Shown here piece by piece: positions 1 through 7,569 of a stretch of DNA of 39,729 nucleotides. The position numbers and the translations under genes were made by a program. The notes under the pieces are model-generated. The model saw only the letters and a list, made by a program, of their open reading frames with translations, was not told where the DNA came from and did no database searches. Each line of letters starts with the position of its first letter. Within the stretch, counting starts at the first letter, position 1. This stretch comes from K23-9 sp049680365 (lineage in GTDB: Bacteria; Planctomycetota; Planctomycetia; Pirellulales; Pirellulaceae): positions 1 through 39,729 of the forward strand of contig JBAUHQ010000392.1 of assembly GCA_049680365.1 (NCBI GenBank). Reading direction: 5' to 3'.

Positions 1-247
1 CGGCACACACATAAAAGTTCTCAAACGAAACACCAGCTTTCGCAATCGAATCCAAGTTCGGCGTCGAGAGATTCTCGTTCCCATGCAAACTCAAGTCGCC
101 CCAACCCTGATCGTCCGTCAAGATGACCACAACGTTGGGTGGTTGAAGTTCCTGTGCGAAAGCGAAACTGCCTGCGACGACGCAACCTAACATCAAAATA
201 CGGAGCGTTGCTTGAACAAATGACTGCGTTAAGTGTTTGGGTTTCAT
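1..247 (-). CDS. Sulfatase, N-terminal fragment (cut by window edge)
   Basis: Only the first 82 codons are in the window; the gene runs off the left end. The start is the ATG at 247. Residues 1-31 look like a signal peptide (MKPKHLTQSF, then a hydrophobic stretch ending in SFAFAQ). It is followed by PNVVVILTDDQGWGDLSLHG and the STPNLDSIAKAGVSF region. This is the characteristic start of S1-type sulfatases (alkaline phosphatase superfamily); the two consecutive Asp residues are the calcium ligands. The catalytic Cys-x-Pro-x-Arg motif would lie just beyond the edge and cannot be checked. The product is probably an exported sulfatase acting on sulfated polysaccharides or esters. It is divergent from the LRR gene at 328, with about 80 bp between them. 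Confidence 0.9.
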   Translation of the reverse strand, partial: MKPKHLTQSFVQATLRILMLGCVVAGSFAFAQELQPPNVVVILTDDQGWGDLSLHGNENLSTPNLDSIAKAGVSFENFYVCA

Positions 248-327
248 TGAAAGTCACGGGTTTGTGATATAAATGGCAGGCCGACATTCTAACGAACCTC
301 ACCGCGTGCAAGTCTTCCATCGTCGTC

Positions 328-3264
328 ATGGCCAAACGAAAGCTTCGGTTTGTTTTTTCGCTTCGCACGCTGTTGGTGTGTACGGCGATCTTTGCGGTGG
401 TGGGTGGACGCTGGTTGATGCGTGCCAATTCGCAGCGGCGAGTCTATGAAACAATGATGTCGCTGTGCGAAAAGGAGCAAGTCGCATGTCTAATCACTAC
501 CAAGCCATCGATACCACTAGTCGGGCGTTTTTTCGCTTCTGACGATGACAATGTCACGCACGAGTTTGAGCAGATCGAAACGATGGCATTTTCCAGCAGC
601 AGTGGATCCGGACAAACTTTCAGCGACGCGATTGCTGAGTGTTTGCCCCGTTTTCAGCATTTGAAAACACTCGAATTCAACGACTTGGAATTCACTCGCT
701 ACGGTGTCGCGGAAGTCGAACAAACAAAGATTAAGAACCTGGCCCTCGTTCAAACAGCGTTTGAGTCAGAAGGAGACGAGACGGGACCTAATTTTCTTCC
801 GGAAAGCCTTTGCAGTTTGCGAGTTCACGGATGGGATGGAAGCCTCTCGCTCTGGTCGTCGTTGGATCGACTGACCAAGCTAGAAGAACTCGATGTGTCA
901 GGAGAGATGTTCAATGATGAACAGATGAAACAGATTTGCACCTTGCGGAATCTTAAGTCGCTGAAGCTTGGGCAGTTTTTGGCTGTTTCATCGGACTCGC
1001 TAAAGAATCTTGGAGACCTTCGCGAGCTTCGTGTGCTGGAGTTGAACTGCGCCGAATCGCTTGTCGACGACACCACCGTCTACGCGATTTCTTCCCTGCC
1101 TCAATTGCGGGAACTAACCATTGCAACTGGCAACGTCCACTCAATTGCTTGGCGAAAATTGGCCAAATGCAAATTGCTGGAACGGTTGGAACTGTATGGC
1201 TGCCCGAGGGACGAAACAGAATTGGCAGGCATCGCGGAAATCAAGACGCTGCGGCGAATTGGTTTTCAGGATTGGGGCAAGCCAGTTTCGGAAAACGTCC
1301 TAAGCTATTTGACAGGCATGGGCCAATTGCAATTTGTGGACGAACCGGATTCAAGCGTGTCGTTTCGAGGCGCGAAACAGCTACTTGAAATCCCTCGGTT
1401 TATTCGAGTCAATGGGAACTTTGGCACCTCTGACTACTTCGACCGCAAGTTCCTGGGATTAATGAGCGGCGATGCGAACGGCAACTTTGGTGGCCGCGAT
1501 CTTTACCTGTCTGACTGCTGTGATGTGAGTGGCGAGTTAGGATTCTTAGCGAGCGTTCCAAGTGTAGAAAAGATCACGCTTTATCGAAACAACGTTGACG
1601 ATGGTGACATGGCACACATTGCCAAATCGCCCAACTTGGATTCGTTGAATATCGGTTTCACCAAAGTCACTGATGATGGGGTCGCTTTGCTGGTCGACAC
1701 GTCGACGTTGCAAAAGCTGTACGCAGAGGGATTGGATTTGACTTGCGAGAGTTTTCCTCGGCTCAACAAACTGAAAGAATTGGAAATTTCTGGGTATGCC
1801 GTCACCAAGGACGGTTGGGCAGCGATTGCAGGATTGCCATCGCTGAAGAACCTGCACATCTTGGGTGGTGTGATTAGCTCGGAAGCATGCGCTGAGTTAG
1901 CGAACTCGCCATCGCTTCAAAACTTGACAATGGAAGGATGCGACATTGAGACAGGTGCTTTGTCGCCACTTTCGATGTGCCAGACGCTCGAGGATTTTTC
2001 GCTCGACAACTCTACGTTTCAAAACCCAAGCTCGACTGGCATCGGTGCGATCACGCAGTTGGTGGTTTTGGATTTGGAGATGACAAATGCGAACGATGAA
2101 CTCGTCAATCAACTGTCGAGCATGGCAGCCTTGAGTTCCCTTCTGCTCCAGTCGACTGGAGTTAGTGATGCATGCGCGGAGGCTCTTTGCCAATTGCCCT
2201 CGCTAGACTACCTATACATTGACGACACTGCCATTTCACGAAAATCGGCAGCAACATTGAGCGACGCAATTGGTGGTGGGTTGGATTGTCCACAACATTC
2301 GAATATCGAGAGAACAAACGAATACATCACCAGCTCTCTCGACAATGATAATTACGACTGGTTCTACTTGGCTCATTCAAGAGTCGATGATCGGGGAATG
2401 GCGCTGCTGGCAGGTAGGGATGTCAAGATGCTTGCTCTTGCTTTCACGCCTGTCACCGATGATGGCGTTGGTCATCTGGCCAAGTTGCGATCACTCAGGA
2501 AGCTCGATGTAAGCGGCACGCGCGTAACTGACCATGGAATCGCGTTGCTTCGACCGATTTCAAAGAGCATCGAGAGTCTAAAGTTGAATCAAACCGGCGT
2601 GACTTCCGCGTTGCTGAAAGAGCTAAGTGATTGGCCCGTATTATCTGAACTGGAACTTGAAAGCACGGAAATAGACTTTCAGACGGTTCGCGATAGTTTT
2701 CCAATTCAGCAACTTGAAAGGTTAGTAATTACTGAAGGAGAATTCGACGAAAACGCGTTGGCTTTTGCGACCGGCAAGAAGGATGTCTATCAGGGATATG
2801 TATCCCTCAATGGACCTTGGTGGAACTGGGAGAACGCTCAATCGATTGTTGGCAATCGCTATTTGCAATACGTGTATCTGACGGATACCAACTTGGGTGA
2901 CAAGAGCGTGGATTTGCTCGCGTCGCTTCCCTTCGTCGCGTCAGTCGATTGGGAGAAAGAGCTGCCCAAAGCAGAGGCCCTGTACGACCTGGCCCATTGC
3001 AGATTCTTGCATTCCATCCGCATTCACGACACTGTCGTCATGCAAGACCAACTGGATGCGCTGGCATCGCTGTCCCAAGTTCGCTCCATCGAACTGGCGA
3101 ACATATCGAACATTGACGAGCTGAACTTCACGAATTTGGCCGATTCAAAACATCTGCGCAAAGTCGAGATTTCCCGAGAAAAACGGGATCGATACTTCGA
3201 GAAAGTCCTCAGGCAGCAATTCAAAAACAAGGTCGATTTGTCGTTCCCTTACTATCACGGCTGA
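328..3264 (+). CDS. Membrane-anchored leucine-rich-repeat protein (978 aa)
   Basis: The protein starts MAKRKLRFVFSLRTLLVCT. A basic stretch is followed by one hydrophobic segment (about residues 10-26), read as an uncleaved N-terminal membrane anchor. Most of the remainder consists of irregular leucine-rich repeats of about 23-26 residues, of the RNI/F-box type (L-x-x-L-x-L, then T-x-V-T-D-x-G-V/I-x-L). Clear examples are near residues 437-455 (FTKVTDDGVALL) and 708-740 (FTPVTDDGVGHLAKL, then TRVTDHGIALL). LRR solenoids bind proteins; no catalytic domain is visible, and the ligand and side of the membrane are unknown. Planctomycetes carry many such proteins. It lies between two sulfatase genes, but nothing links them functionally. 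A second LRR protein with a similar anchor is at 37591-38544. Confidence 0.88.
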   Translation: MAKRKLRFVFSLRTLLVCTAIFAVVGGRWLMRANSQRRVYETMMSLCEKEQVACLITTKPSIPLVGRFFASDDDNVTHEFEQIETMAFSSSSGSGQTFSDAIAECLPRFQHLKTLEFNDLEFTRYGVAEVEQTKIKNLALVQTAFESEGDETGPNFLPESLCSLRVHGWDGSLSLWSSLDRLTKLEELDVSGEMFNDEQMKQICTLRNLKSLKLGQFLAVSSDSLKNLGDLRELRVLELNCAESLVDDTTVYAISSLPQLRELTIATGNVHSIAWRKLAKCKLLERLELYGCPRDETELAGIAEIKTLRRIGFQDWGKPVSENVLSYLTGMGQLQFVDEPDSSVSFRGAKQLLEIPRFIRVNGNFGTSDYFDRKFLGLMSGDANGNFGGRDLYLSDCCDVSGELGFLASVPSVEKITLYRNNVDDGDMAHIAKSPNLDSLNIGFTKVTDDGVALLVDTSTLQKLYAEGLDLTCESFPRLNKLKELEISGYAVTKDGWAAIAGLPSLKNLHILGGVISSEACAELANSPSLQNLTMEGCDIETGALSPLSMCQTLEDFSLDNSTFQNPSSTGIGAITQLVVLDLEMTNANDELVNQLSSMAALSSLLLQSTGVSDACAEALCQLPSLDYLYIDDTAISRKSAATLSDAIGGGLDCPQHSNIERTNEYITSSLDNDNYDWFYLAHSRVDDRGMALLAGRDVKMLALAFTPVTDDGVGHLAKLRSLRKLDVSGTRVTDHGIALLRPISKSIESLKLNQTGVTSALLKELSDWPVLSELELESTEIDFQTVRDSFPIQQLERLVITEGEFDENALAFATGKKDVYQGYVSLNGPWWNWENAQSIVGNRYLQYVYLTDTNLGDKSVDLLASLPFVASVDWEKELPKAEALYDLAHCRFLHSIRIHDTVVMQDQLDALASLSQVRSIELANISNIDELNFTNLADSKHLRKVEISREKRDRYFEKVLRQQFKNKVDLSFPYYHG

Positions 3265-3387
3265 TCACGTTCGCGCAGCACTGAACGCTGACAATTCAGA
3301 AAATCGTGAGACAATCGATGGCTTCGCGTTGTTAAGATACGTTTCGATAAGAATCCATTTTCGTCCGCAATGATATGTTGAACTTAG

Positions 3388-4974
3388 ATGCCGAACTTAA
3401 ATAGTTGCGCCCGTCGGATACTTCTGTGTTTGTTTGCTGCTTCGTTTGTTTCCAACGTGTCTGCCGAAAACGTTGATCGGCCGAACATTCTGTTTGCGAT
3501 CGCGGATGATTGGTCGTATGGACATGCGAGTATCTATGGATGCCAATGGGTCGACACGACGAACTTTGATCGGGTGGCTCGCGAAGGCATTCTGTTTCGT
3601 AATGCGTTTACGCCCAATGCGAAGTGTGCTCCGTCGCGGGCCACGATTTTGACGGGACGTTATTCGTGGCAATTGGAAGAAGCCGGAAATCACATGTGTA
3701 TTTTCCCGCCCAAGTTTGGTGGGTTCATGGAACGATTGGCGGCCGATGGTTACGCGGCGGGTTTTACGGGCAAAGGTTGGGGGCCGGGGTTTGCGAACGA
3801 TGCGAAAGGCAAGCCGCGAGCGATCACGGGTAAGAATTACCGAAAACGCACGGCGAAGCCACCGACCAATGCGATTTCCAACAATGACTACGCTGGGAAC
3901 TTTGGCGATTTTTTGAAGGATGTGGCTGACGACAAGCCTTGGGTGTTTTGGTACGGCACGACGGAACCGCATCGTGGCTATGAATATGGCTCAGGCGTTC
4001 GATCCGGCAAAAAACTATCTGACATCGATCGTGTTCCCGGTTATTGGCCCGATACCGATGTGGTCCGCAATGACATGTTGGACTACGCCGTGGAAGTCGA
4101 ACATTACGACCATCACTTGGGAAAAATCCTGAAGCAGCTTGAAGACGCGGGGCAGCTTGAGAACACGTTGATTGTCGCGACGTCGGATCATGGCATGCCC
4201 TTCCCGCGAGTGAAGGGACAAGCGTATGCGGACTCGAATCACATTCCGCTGGCGATTCGGTGGCCGGCAGGAATCAAAGGCGCGGCGCGTGTTGTCGACG
4301 ACTTTGTGAACTTCACCGATCTGGCACCGACGTTTTTGCAAGCGGCGAAGATTGATAATCCGGCTCCGATCATGCAAACGATCAGCGGTCGAAGTTTGTT
4401 TGACATTTTTGCCGTCGATGAGTCTGGGCAAGTGATCGCCGATCGCGATCATGTTTTGGTCGGAAAAGAACGCCACGATATTGGACGTCCCGCAGCGGGT
4501 GGGTATCCGATTCGCGGAATTCGCAAAGGTGACTTTTTGTTCCTGCAAAATTTTGAAACCGATCGTTGGCCAGCGGGGAATCCGGAAACGGGCTATTTGA
4601 ATTGCGATGGCGGGCCGACGAAGTCACTAATGTTGGAGCAGCGACGTAGCGGCGAAGCAACCACGTTTTGGAATCTGGCGTTTGGAAAGCGACCTGCCGT
4701 AGAGTTTTTTGATGTTTCGAAGGACCCTGATTGCACCAACAATCTGGCGGCGACGGCGGATCAGGCAATGACGATTTCGAAACTACAGAAACAAATGGCG
4801 GAAGAACTCATGGAGCAGGGAGATCCCCGAATGCTTGGAAACGGATCGATTTTTGACCAGTACCCTTATTCAAGCAAAGCGACGGACGGATTCTACGAGC
4901 GTTATATGGCTGGCGAAGACTTGAAAGCCGGTTGGGTCAGCCCAAGCGACTTCGAGAAGGAACCCATCGACTGA
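3388..4974 (+). CDS. S1-family sulfatase, exported (528 aa)
   Basis: This is a complete arylsulfatase-type enzyme that hydrolyses sulfate esters, probably of sulfated glycans, outside the cytoplasm. Residues 1-27 form a signal peptide ending in SNVSA. RPNILFAIADDWSYGHASIY carries the metal-binding Asp40-Asp41. Cys80 sits in CAPSRATILTGR, the C-x-P-S-R motif whose Cys is oxidised to formylglycine by a separate maturase not present here. A second metal-site region is ATSDHGMPFPRVKG, about residues 264-277. The length fits the family. No Shine-Dalgarno stands out before the ATG. The gene is on the same strand as the LRR gene 124 bp upstream and converges with the HDOD gene, with only 8 bp between stops. 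The substrate cannot be inferred from sequence. Confidence 0.95.
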   Translation: MPNLNSCARRILLCLFAASFVSNVSAENVDRPNILFAIADDWSYGHASIYGCQWVDTTNFDRVAREGILFRNAFTPNAKCAPSRATILTGRYSWQLEEAGNHMCIFPPKFGGFMERLAADGYAAGFTGKGWGPGFANDAKGKPRAITGKNYRKRTAKPPTNAISNNDYAGNFGDFLKDVADDKPWVFWYGTTEPHRGYEYGSGVRSGKKLSDIDRVPGYWPDTDVVRNDMLDYAVEVEHYDHHLGKILKQLEDAGQLENTLIVATSDHGMPFPRVKGQAYADSNHIPLAIRWPAGIKGAARVVDDFVNFTDLAPTFLQAAKIDNPAPIMQTISGRSLFDIFAVDESGQVIADRDHVLVGKERHDIGRPAAGGYPIRGIRKGDFLFLQNFETDRWPAGNPETGYLNCDGGPTKSLMLEQRRSGEATTFWNLAFGKRPAVEFFDVSKDPDCTNNLAATADQAMTISKLQKQMAEELMEQGDPRMLGNGSIFDQYPYSSKATDGFYERYMAGEDLKAGWVSPSDFEKEPID

Positions 4975-4982
4975 CCAGAGCC

Positions 4983-6023
4983 TTAAGCGACGGTTTCGCG
5001 CACGGCGTCGAATTGCTCCAGCATGTGCATCGCCGCCGTTTCGATCACGAGGTCGGAGAGATCCAGTTCGGTCCAAATCGATGGGTCGGATGCCTGGATT
5101 TTATCGGTGTATGTGTAGAACCCCAATCCGTGCGCTAAAGTGTCGGCGGCACTGACGATCGCTGGCAGCGGTCCCTGCGAAATCGGTTCATGATGGAATA
5201 ACACGGCCGCTTGAATTTGCTCCGAAAGATTCCATCGCTTGGTCAATGCATGACCGATATCGGTATGCCGATAACCAAGGATTGAAAGTTCTGCGTCCAA
5301 GTAGGAATCCTGGTGCTCCATTACTCGCTGGGCAATTTGTTTTTGTTCGTCGTGAAAATTGCTCGCAATCAAAATGCGTCCCACGTCGTGCACCAGCCCT
5401 GCCAAAAACGCTTCGTCTGGATCAATGCTGGTGTCGCCACGATCGCACTCGACCTTTGCCAAAATGCGACTGCCGATGGCGACCATCAGCGAATGCTGCC
5501 AGTACAGATCCAGGTCCAAGCCAGCGATCACGTTTTTTTCAAATGACGAAACGACAGACACGGTGAGCGTCAGATGGCGAACCTGTTTGATCCCAAGGAA
5601 CGAAACCGCTTGCTCGATCGTTTTGACTTCTCGCGACAACGAGTACAACGGCGAGTTGACGAGTTTTAGAATTTTCGTGACCAAAGCAGGGTCCAAGGCA
5701 ACGACTTCGGCGACTTGCTTGAAGTTGACGTCGGGTGAACTGATAACGCGATCAATTTTCTCGACCACCGCTGGCAAGGGAGGGACAACCGTGTCGTAGT
5801 CGATTCGTTCCAGAGCACGTTTTCGCATTTCGCGTACGTCAACGCCATCAGATTCAAAGATCGATTCGGGAACTTCCAATTCCGATTCTGCCGCAAACTT
5901 TCGAACATGGGCGGATTTCAGAAGCGTGGCGATTCGCATCGTGAAAGGACACGACTGGAATTGCCCGAATCGAGATTCGTATTCCTCGCTATAGTGTGAA
6001 TTCCAAAGCTCGACGACGGTCAT
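4983..6023 (-). CDS. HDOD domain protein
   Basis: The HDOD domain covers about residues 80-280 of 346: VVPPLPAVVEKIDRVI, then the helix LVTKILKLVNSPLYSLSR, then QAVSFLGIKQVRHLTL. A degenerate HD-like region follows, with AGLVHDVGRILIASN and YRHTDIGHALTKRW. HDOD proteins are signalling or regulatory modules that are usually not active phosphohydrolases. No receiver, GGDEF or other output domain is fused. I chose the ATG at 6023 because it has AAAGG about 9 bases upstream. A TTG at 6041 would add six residues, and a later ATG lies at 5939. A 17-base perfect palindrome at 6050-6066, just upstream, could be an operator. The role is unknown beyond signalling. Confidence 0.9.
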   Translation of the reverse strand: MTVVELWNSHYSEEYESRFGQFQSCPFTMRIATLLKSAHVRKFAAESELEVPESIFESDGVDVREMRKRALERIDYDTVVPPLPAVVEKIDRVISSPDVNFKQVAEVVALDPALVTKILKLVNSPLYSLSREVKTIEQAVSFLGIKQVRHLTLTVSVVSSFEKNVIAGLDLDLYWQHSLMVAIGSRILAKVECDRGDTSIDPDEAFLAGLVHDVGRILIASNFHDEQKQIAQRVMEHQDSYLDAELSILGYRHTDIGHALTKRWNLSEQIQAAVLFHHEPISQGPLPAIVSAADTLAHGLGFYTYTDKIQASDPSIWTELDLSDLVIETAAMHMLEQFDAVRETVA

Positions 6024-6049
6024 TGATCCGACCTTTAACAATTTTTTGA

Positions 6050-6066
6050 ATCGACTAGTAGTCGAT
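6050..6066. promoter_or_regulatory. Perfect palindrome upstream of the HDOD gene
   Basis: ATCGACTA-G-TAGTCGAT is an 8-bp inverted repeat with a single central base. It ends 27 bases before the chosen ATG of the HDOD gene. The spacer is too short for a hairpin loop, so a dimeric regulator site is the more natural reading. No regulator can be named. Reading it as an operator is inference. Confidence 0.35.
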
Positions 6067-6405
6067 GTGGATAACCACTGGTGGTGAACACCACGCCTAA
6101 CGGTAGGGGTGTAGCACGGGGATTGAAGAGATTCCTACGATCTCCTCAGATGAACATATCGGTGCCGGATGTTCGCAGAGTGCACGAGGCCACATCGAAT
6201 AAGGGAAGTCGGACTTCGCGAAGAATCCGTCGTTTTTAGCTCAATACCTCCACATTCGTTGGTTTTATCTGGCGACCGTGCCCAGGTGCTTCGCCCAGCG
6301 GTAGGGCCTATAATGGGCGACTTACAGTGAGTTGTGACGCGGCCCTGAATAACGTTCTTCAAGGTATCCTGCTGACCACTTCGATTTACTCTGGAGCTTT
6401 AGAAC
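6067..6405. other. Intergenic region between HDOD and sodN genes
   Basis: I see no convincing gene here. It contains a small hairpin (GTGGTG-AA-CACCAC, 6081-6094). A TATAAT hexamer lies at 6309-6314, about 90 bases before the sodN ATG, but no good -35 box sits 16-18 bases upstream of it. A near-palindrome GAATAACGTTCTTC lies around 6346-6359. Both divergent genes presumably have their promoters in this stretch. No Nur or Fur box is recognisable. Confidence 0.4.
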
Positions 6406-6888
6406 ATGAGTCGAACCATTTCACGTATTAAAACGTTTTGTCTGCCCATCGTCCTGCTTTGCCTGACTGCCACGGTGGCGTCAGCGCATTGCCAAGTTCC
6501 TTGCGGTATCTACGGTGACCAACTGCGTTTTCAACAAATGTTGGAGGACGAACACACGATCTCCAAAGCACAATTACAGATCAACGAGCTGTCTAACGCG
6601 GAGATGAACGCTCAAAACATCAATCAAGTGGGCCGGTGGATCGCGGCGAAAGAAGATCACGCGACGAAAATCCAAGAGACGATCGCTGCCTATTTTATGG
6701 CTCAGCGAATTAAAACGGATAGTCCAAAGTACACGGAGCAACTTGTGGCCGCTCACAAAGTCATGGTTGCTGCCATGAAGTGCAAGCAGTCGGCCGATCC
6801 CGCGACGGCCGAAGCACTAGAAAAATCGATCTTTGACTTGTACCGTGCATACGAAGGCAAAGAGCCTGCGTTTGATCACGAACACTAA
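6406..6888 (+). CDS. sodN: Nickel-containing superoxide dismutase, exported
   Basis: The enzyme disproportionates superoxide to hydrogen peroxide and oxygen at a nickel centre. The family hallmark H-C-x-x-P-C-G-x-Y is present as HCQVPCGIYGD. In mature NiSOD, His1, Cys2 and Cys6 of this hook bind Ni. Here they are His28, Cys29 and Cys33, directly after a signal peptide (hydrophobic core PIVLLCLTATVA, end ASA). Signal-peptidase cleavage after Ala27 would expose His28 as residue 1, giving a mature protein of 133 residues. The rest is helical with the expected length for the four-helix-bundle subunit. GGAG lies 9 bases before the ATG. No SodX-type maturation protease is adjacent, which fits maturation by the general secretion pathway. 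Periplasmic or extracytoplasmic location is inferred. Confidence 0.95.
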   Translation: MSRTISRIKTFCLPIVLLCLTATVASAHCQVPCGIYGDQLRFQQMLEDEHTISKAQLQINELSNAEMNAQNINQVGRWIAAKEDHATKIQETIAAYFMAQRIKTDSPKYTEQLVAAHKVMVAAMKCKQSADPATAEALEKSIFDLYRAYEGKEPAFDHEH

Positions 6889-7031
6889 ATCGTGTGTTTG
6901 ATTGCGTTGAACATTGGTGCGGCGACTGGTCGCACCAATGCTTGACGCCTTTCGGCCGACGTTTTACGAGTCTTAGTTCGGGTGACTTTGCTTGAGAGCT
7001 TGCTGGTTCGCTGACCGACTCGAATCAACAG

Positions 7032-7232
7032 ATGCTTCGAAAATTCGATCTGCAAAGACCTCTGTTTCAAAAACGGCTGAGCTACTTAGTCAATTCGCAG
7101 ACGTTCGCGGATGTGGACCCAATGCTGCAGCAGAAAATCGCGGAACAGATTTGGGATTCCGTTGCGGAGACACCGCGGCTTGTAGACGTAATCGAAAAAG
7201 CCGGCCCAACTTGGTTGCGCGAGTTTCGCTGA
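7032..7232 (+). CDS. Possible small hypothetical protein (66 aa)
   Basis: This is a short open frame encoding MLRKFDLQRPLFQKRL, continuing to IAEQIWDSVAETPRLVDVIE and ending WLREFR. The composition is soluble, mostly helical and plausible for a real protein. Codon choice resembles that of neighbouring genes. There is no clear Shine-Dalgarno, no signal peptide and no recognised family. It lies 143 bp downstream of sodN on the same strand, so it could be co-transcribed. It is not a SodX protease, because no serine-protease motifs are present. It may be a chance frame. Confidence 0.4.
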   Translation: MLRKFDLQRPLFQKRLSYLVNSQTFADVDPMLQQKIAEQIWDSVAETPRLVDVIEKAGPTWLREFR

Positions 7233-7339
7233 GCCGTGCGAAGAGTGAAGGTCTTTGTAGTGGGATTCGCCAGACTTCCGTACTTGCAAGGATTTTTGGT
7301 GAAATCCACTACGTCAGTTGCTGTTCCGACGTTCCTTAG

Positions 7340-7413
7340 TACCCCCTGCCCGATTCGAACGAGCGTTTCCGAACTGAAAAGTCCGACGTCCTGAGCCTCT
7401 AGACGAAGGGGGC
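7340..7413 (-). tRNA. tRNA-Glu-like gene with an 8-base anticodon loop
   Basis: Read on the minus strand. The acceptor GCCCCCT pairs with AGGGGGT (G1-U72 wobble). The D-arm TCGTCTAGAGGCTCAGGAC is almost the standard tRNA-Glu sequence. The T-arm GCTCG-TTCGAAT-CGGGC is fully paired, and the variable loop is AAAC. The anticodon arm is TCGGA-CTTTTCAG-TTCGG. Its five pairs include two G-U wobbles, and the loop has eight bases instead of seven. The total is 74 bases without CCA, where a Glu tRNA has 73, so a single-base insertion in the loop fits exactly. The anticodon may be read as UUC with a shifted frame, or as a four-base UUUC. CCA is not encoded. It could be a functional variant, a frameshift suppressor-like tRNA or a decaying copy. 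Confidence 0.75.
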
Positions 7414-7427
7414 GGCAAGGAGCCAAT

Positions 7428-7472
7428 AAAAAAACCGCGTGGCGGCGTCAGTTTACTTGACACTGCACGCGG
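7428..7472 (-). terminator. Terminator-like hairpin after the clpP pair
   Basis: On the minus strand, CCGCGTG (7472-7466) pairs with CACGCGG (7441-7435) across a 24-base loop, and seven T residues follow at once (7434-7428). It lies about 100 bases past the stop of the second clpP gene and before the tRNA. The large loop makes it less certain than a compact hairpin. Confidence 0.5.
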
Positions 7473-7500
7473 ATCAAACGGTTTCAAAACCAGCGGAGGG

Positions 7501-7549
7501 CCGGTTCCTACCGGCCATTGAGGTTTCGATTGTGGCCGGTGGGAACCGG
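7501..7549. repeat. Long GC-rich inverted repeat downstream of clpP
   Basis: The arms CCGGTTCCTACCGGCC (7501-7516) and GGCCGGTGGGAACCGG (7534-7549) pair over 16 positions with one G-T wobble, around a 17-base loop. It starts about 20 bases after the stop of the second clpP gene. It could stabilise the 3' end of the clpP mRNA or help termination. It may also be a member of a dispersed intergenic repeat family, which this window alone cannot show. Confidence 0.6.
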
Positions 7550-7569
7550 CTCTACCTACTAATCGGAAA

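Noticed and set aside
6889..7339. SodX-type protease gene next to sodN
   Set aside because: No frame in the region has serine-protease motifs or the expected length.
7340..7413. Reading the tRNA as tRNA-Lys (UUU) with a 7-base loop
   Set aside because: Choosing the loop CTTTTCA leaves GTTCG opposite TCGGA, which does not pair. The body sequence is Glu-like.
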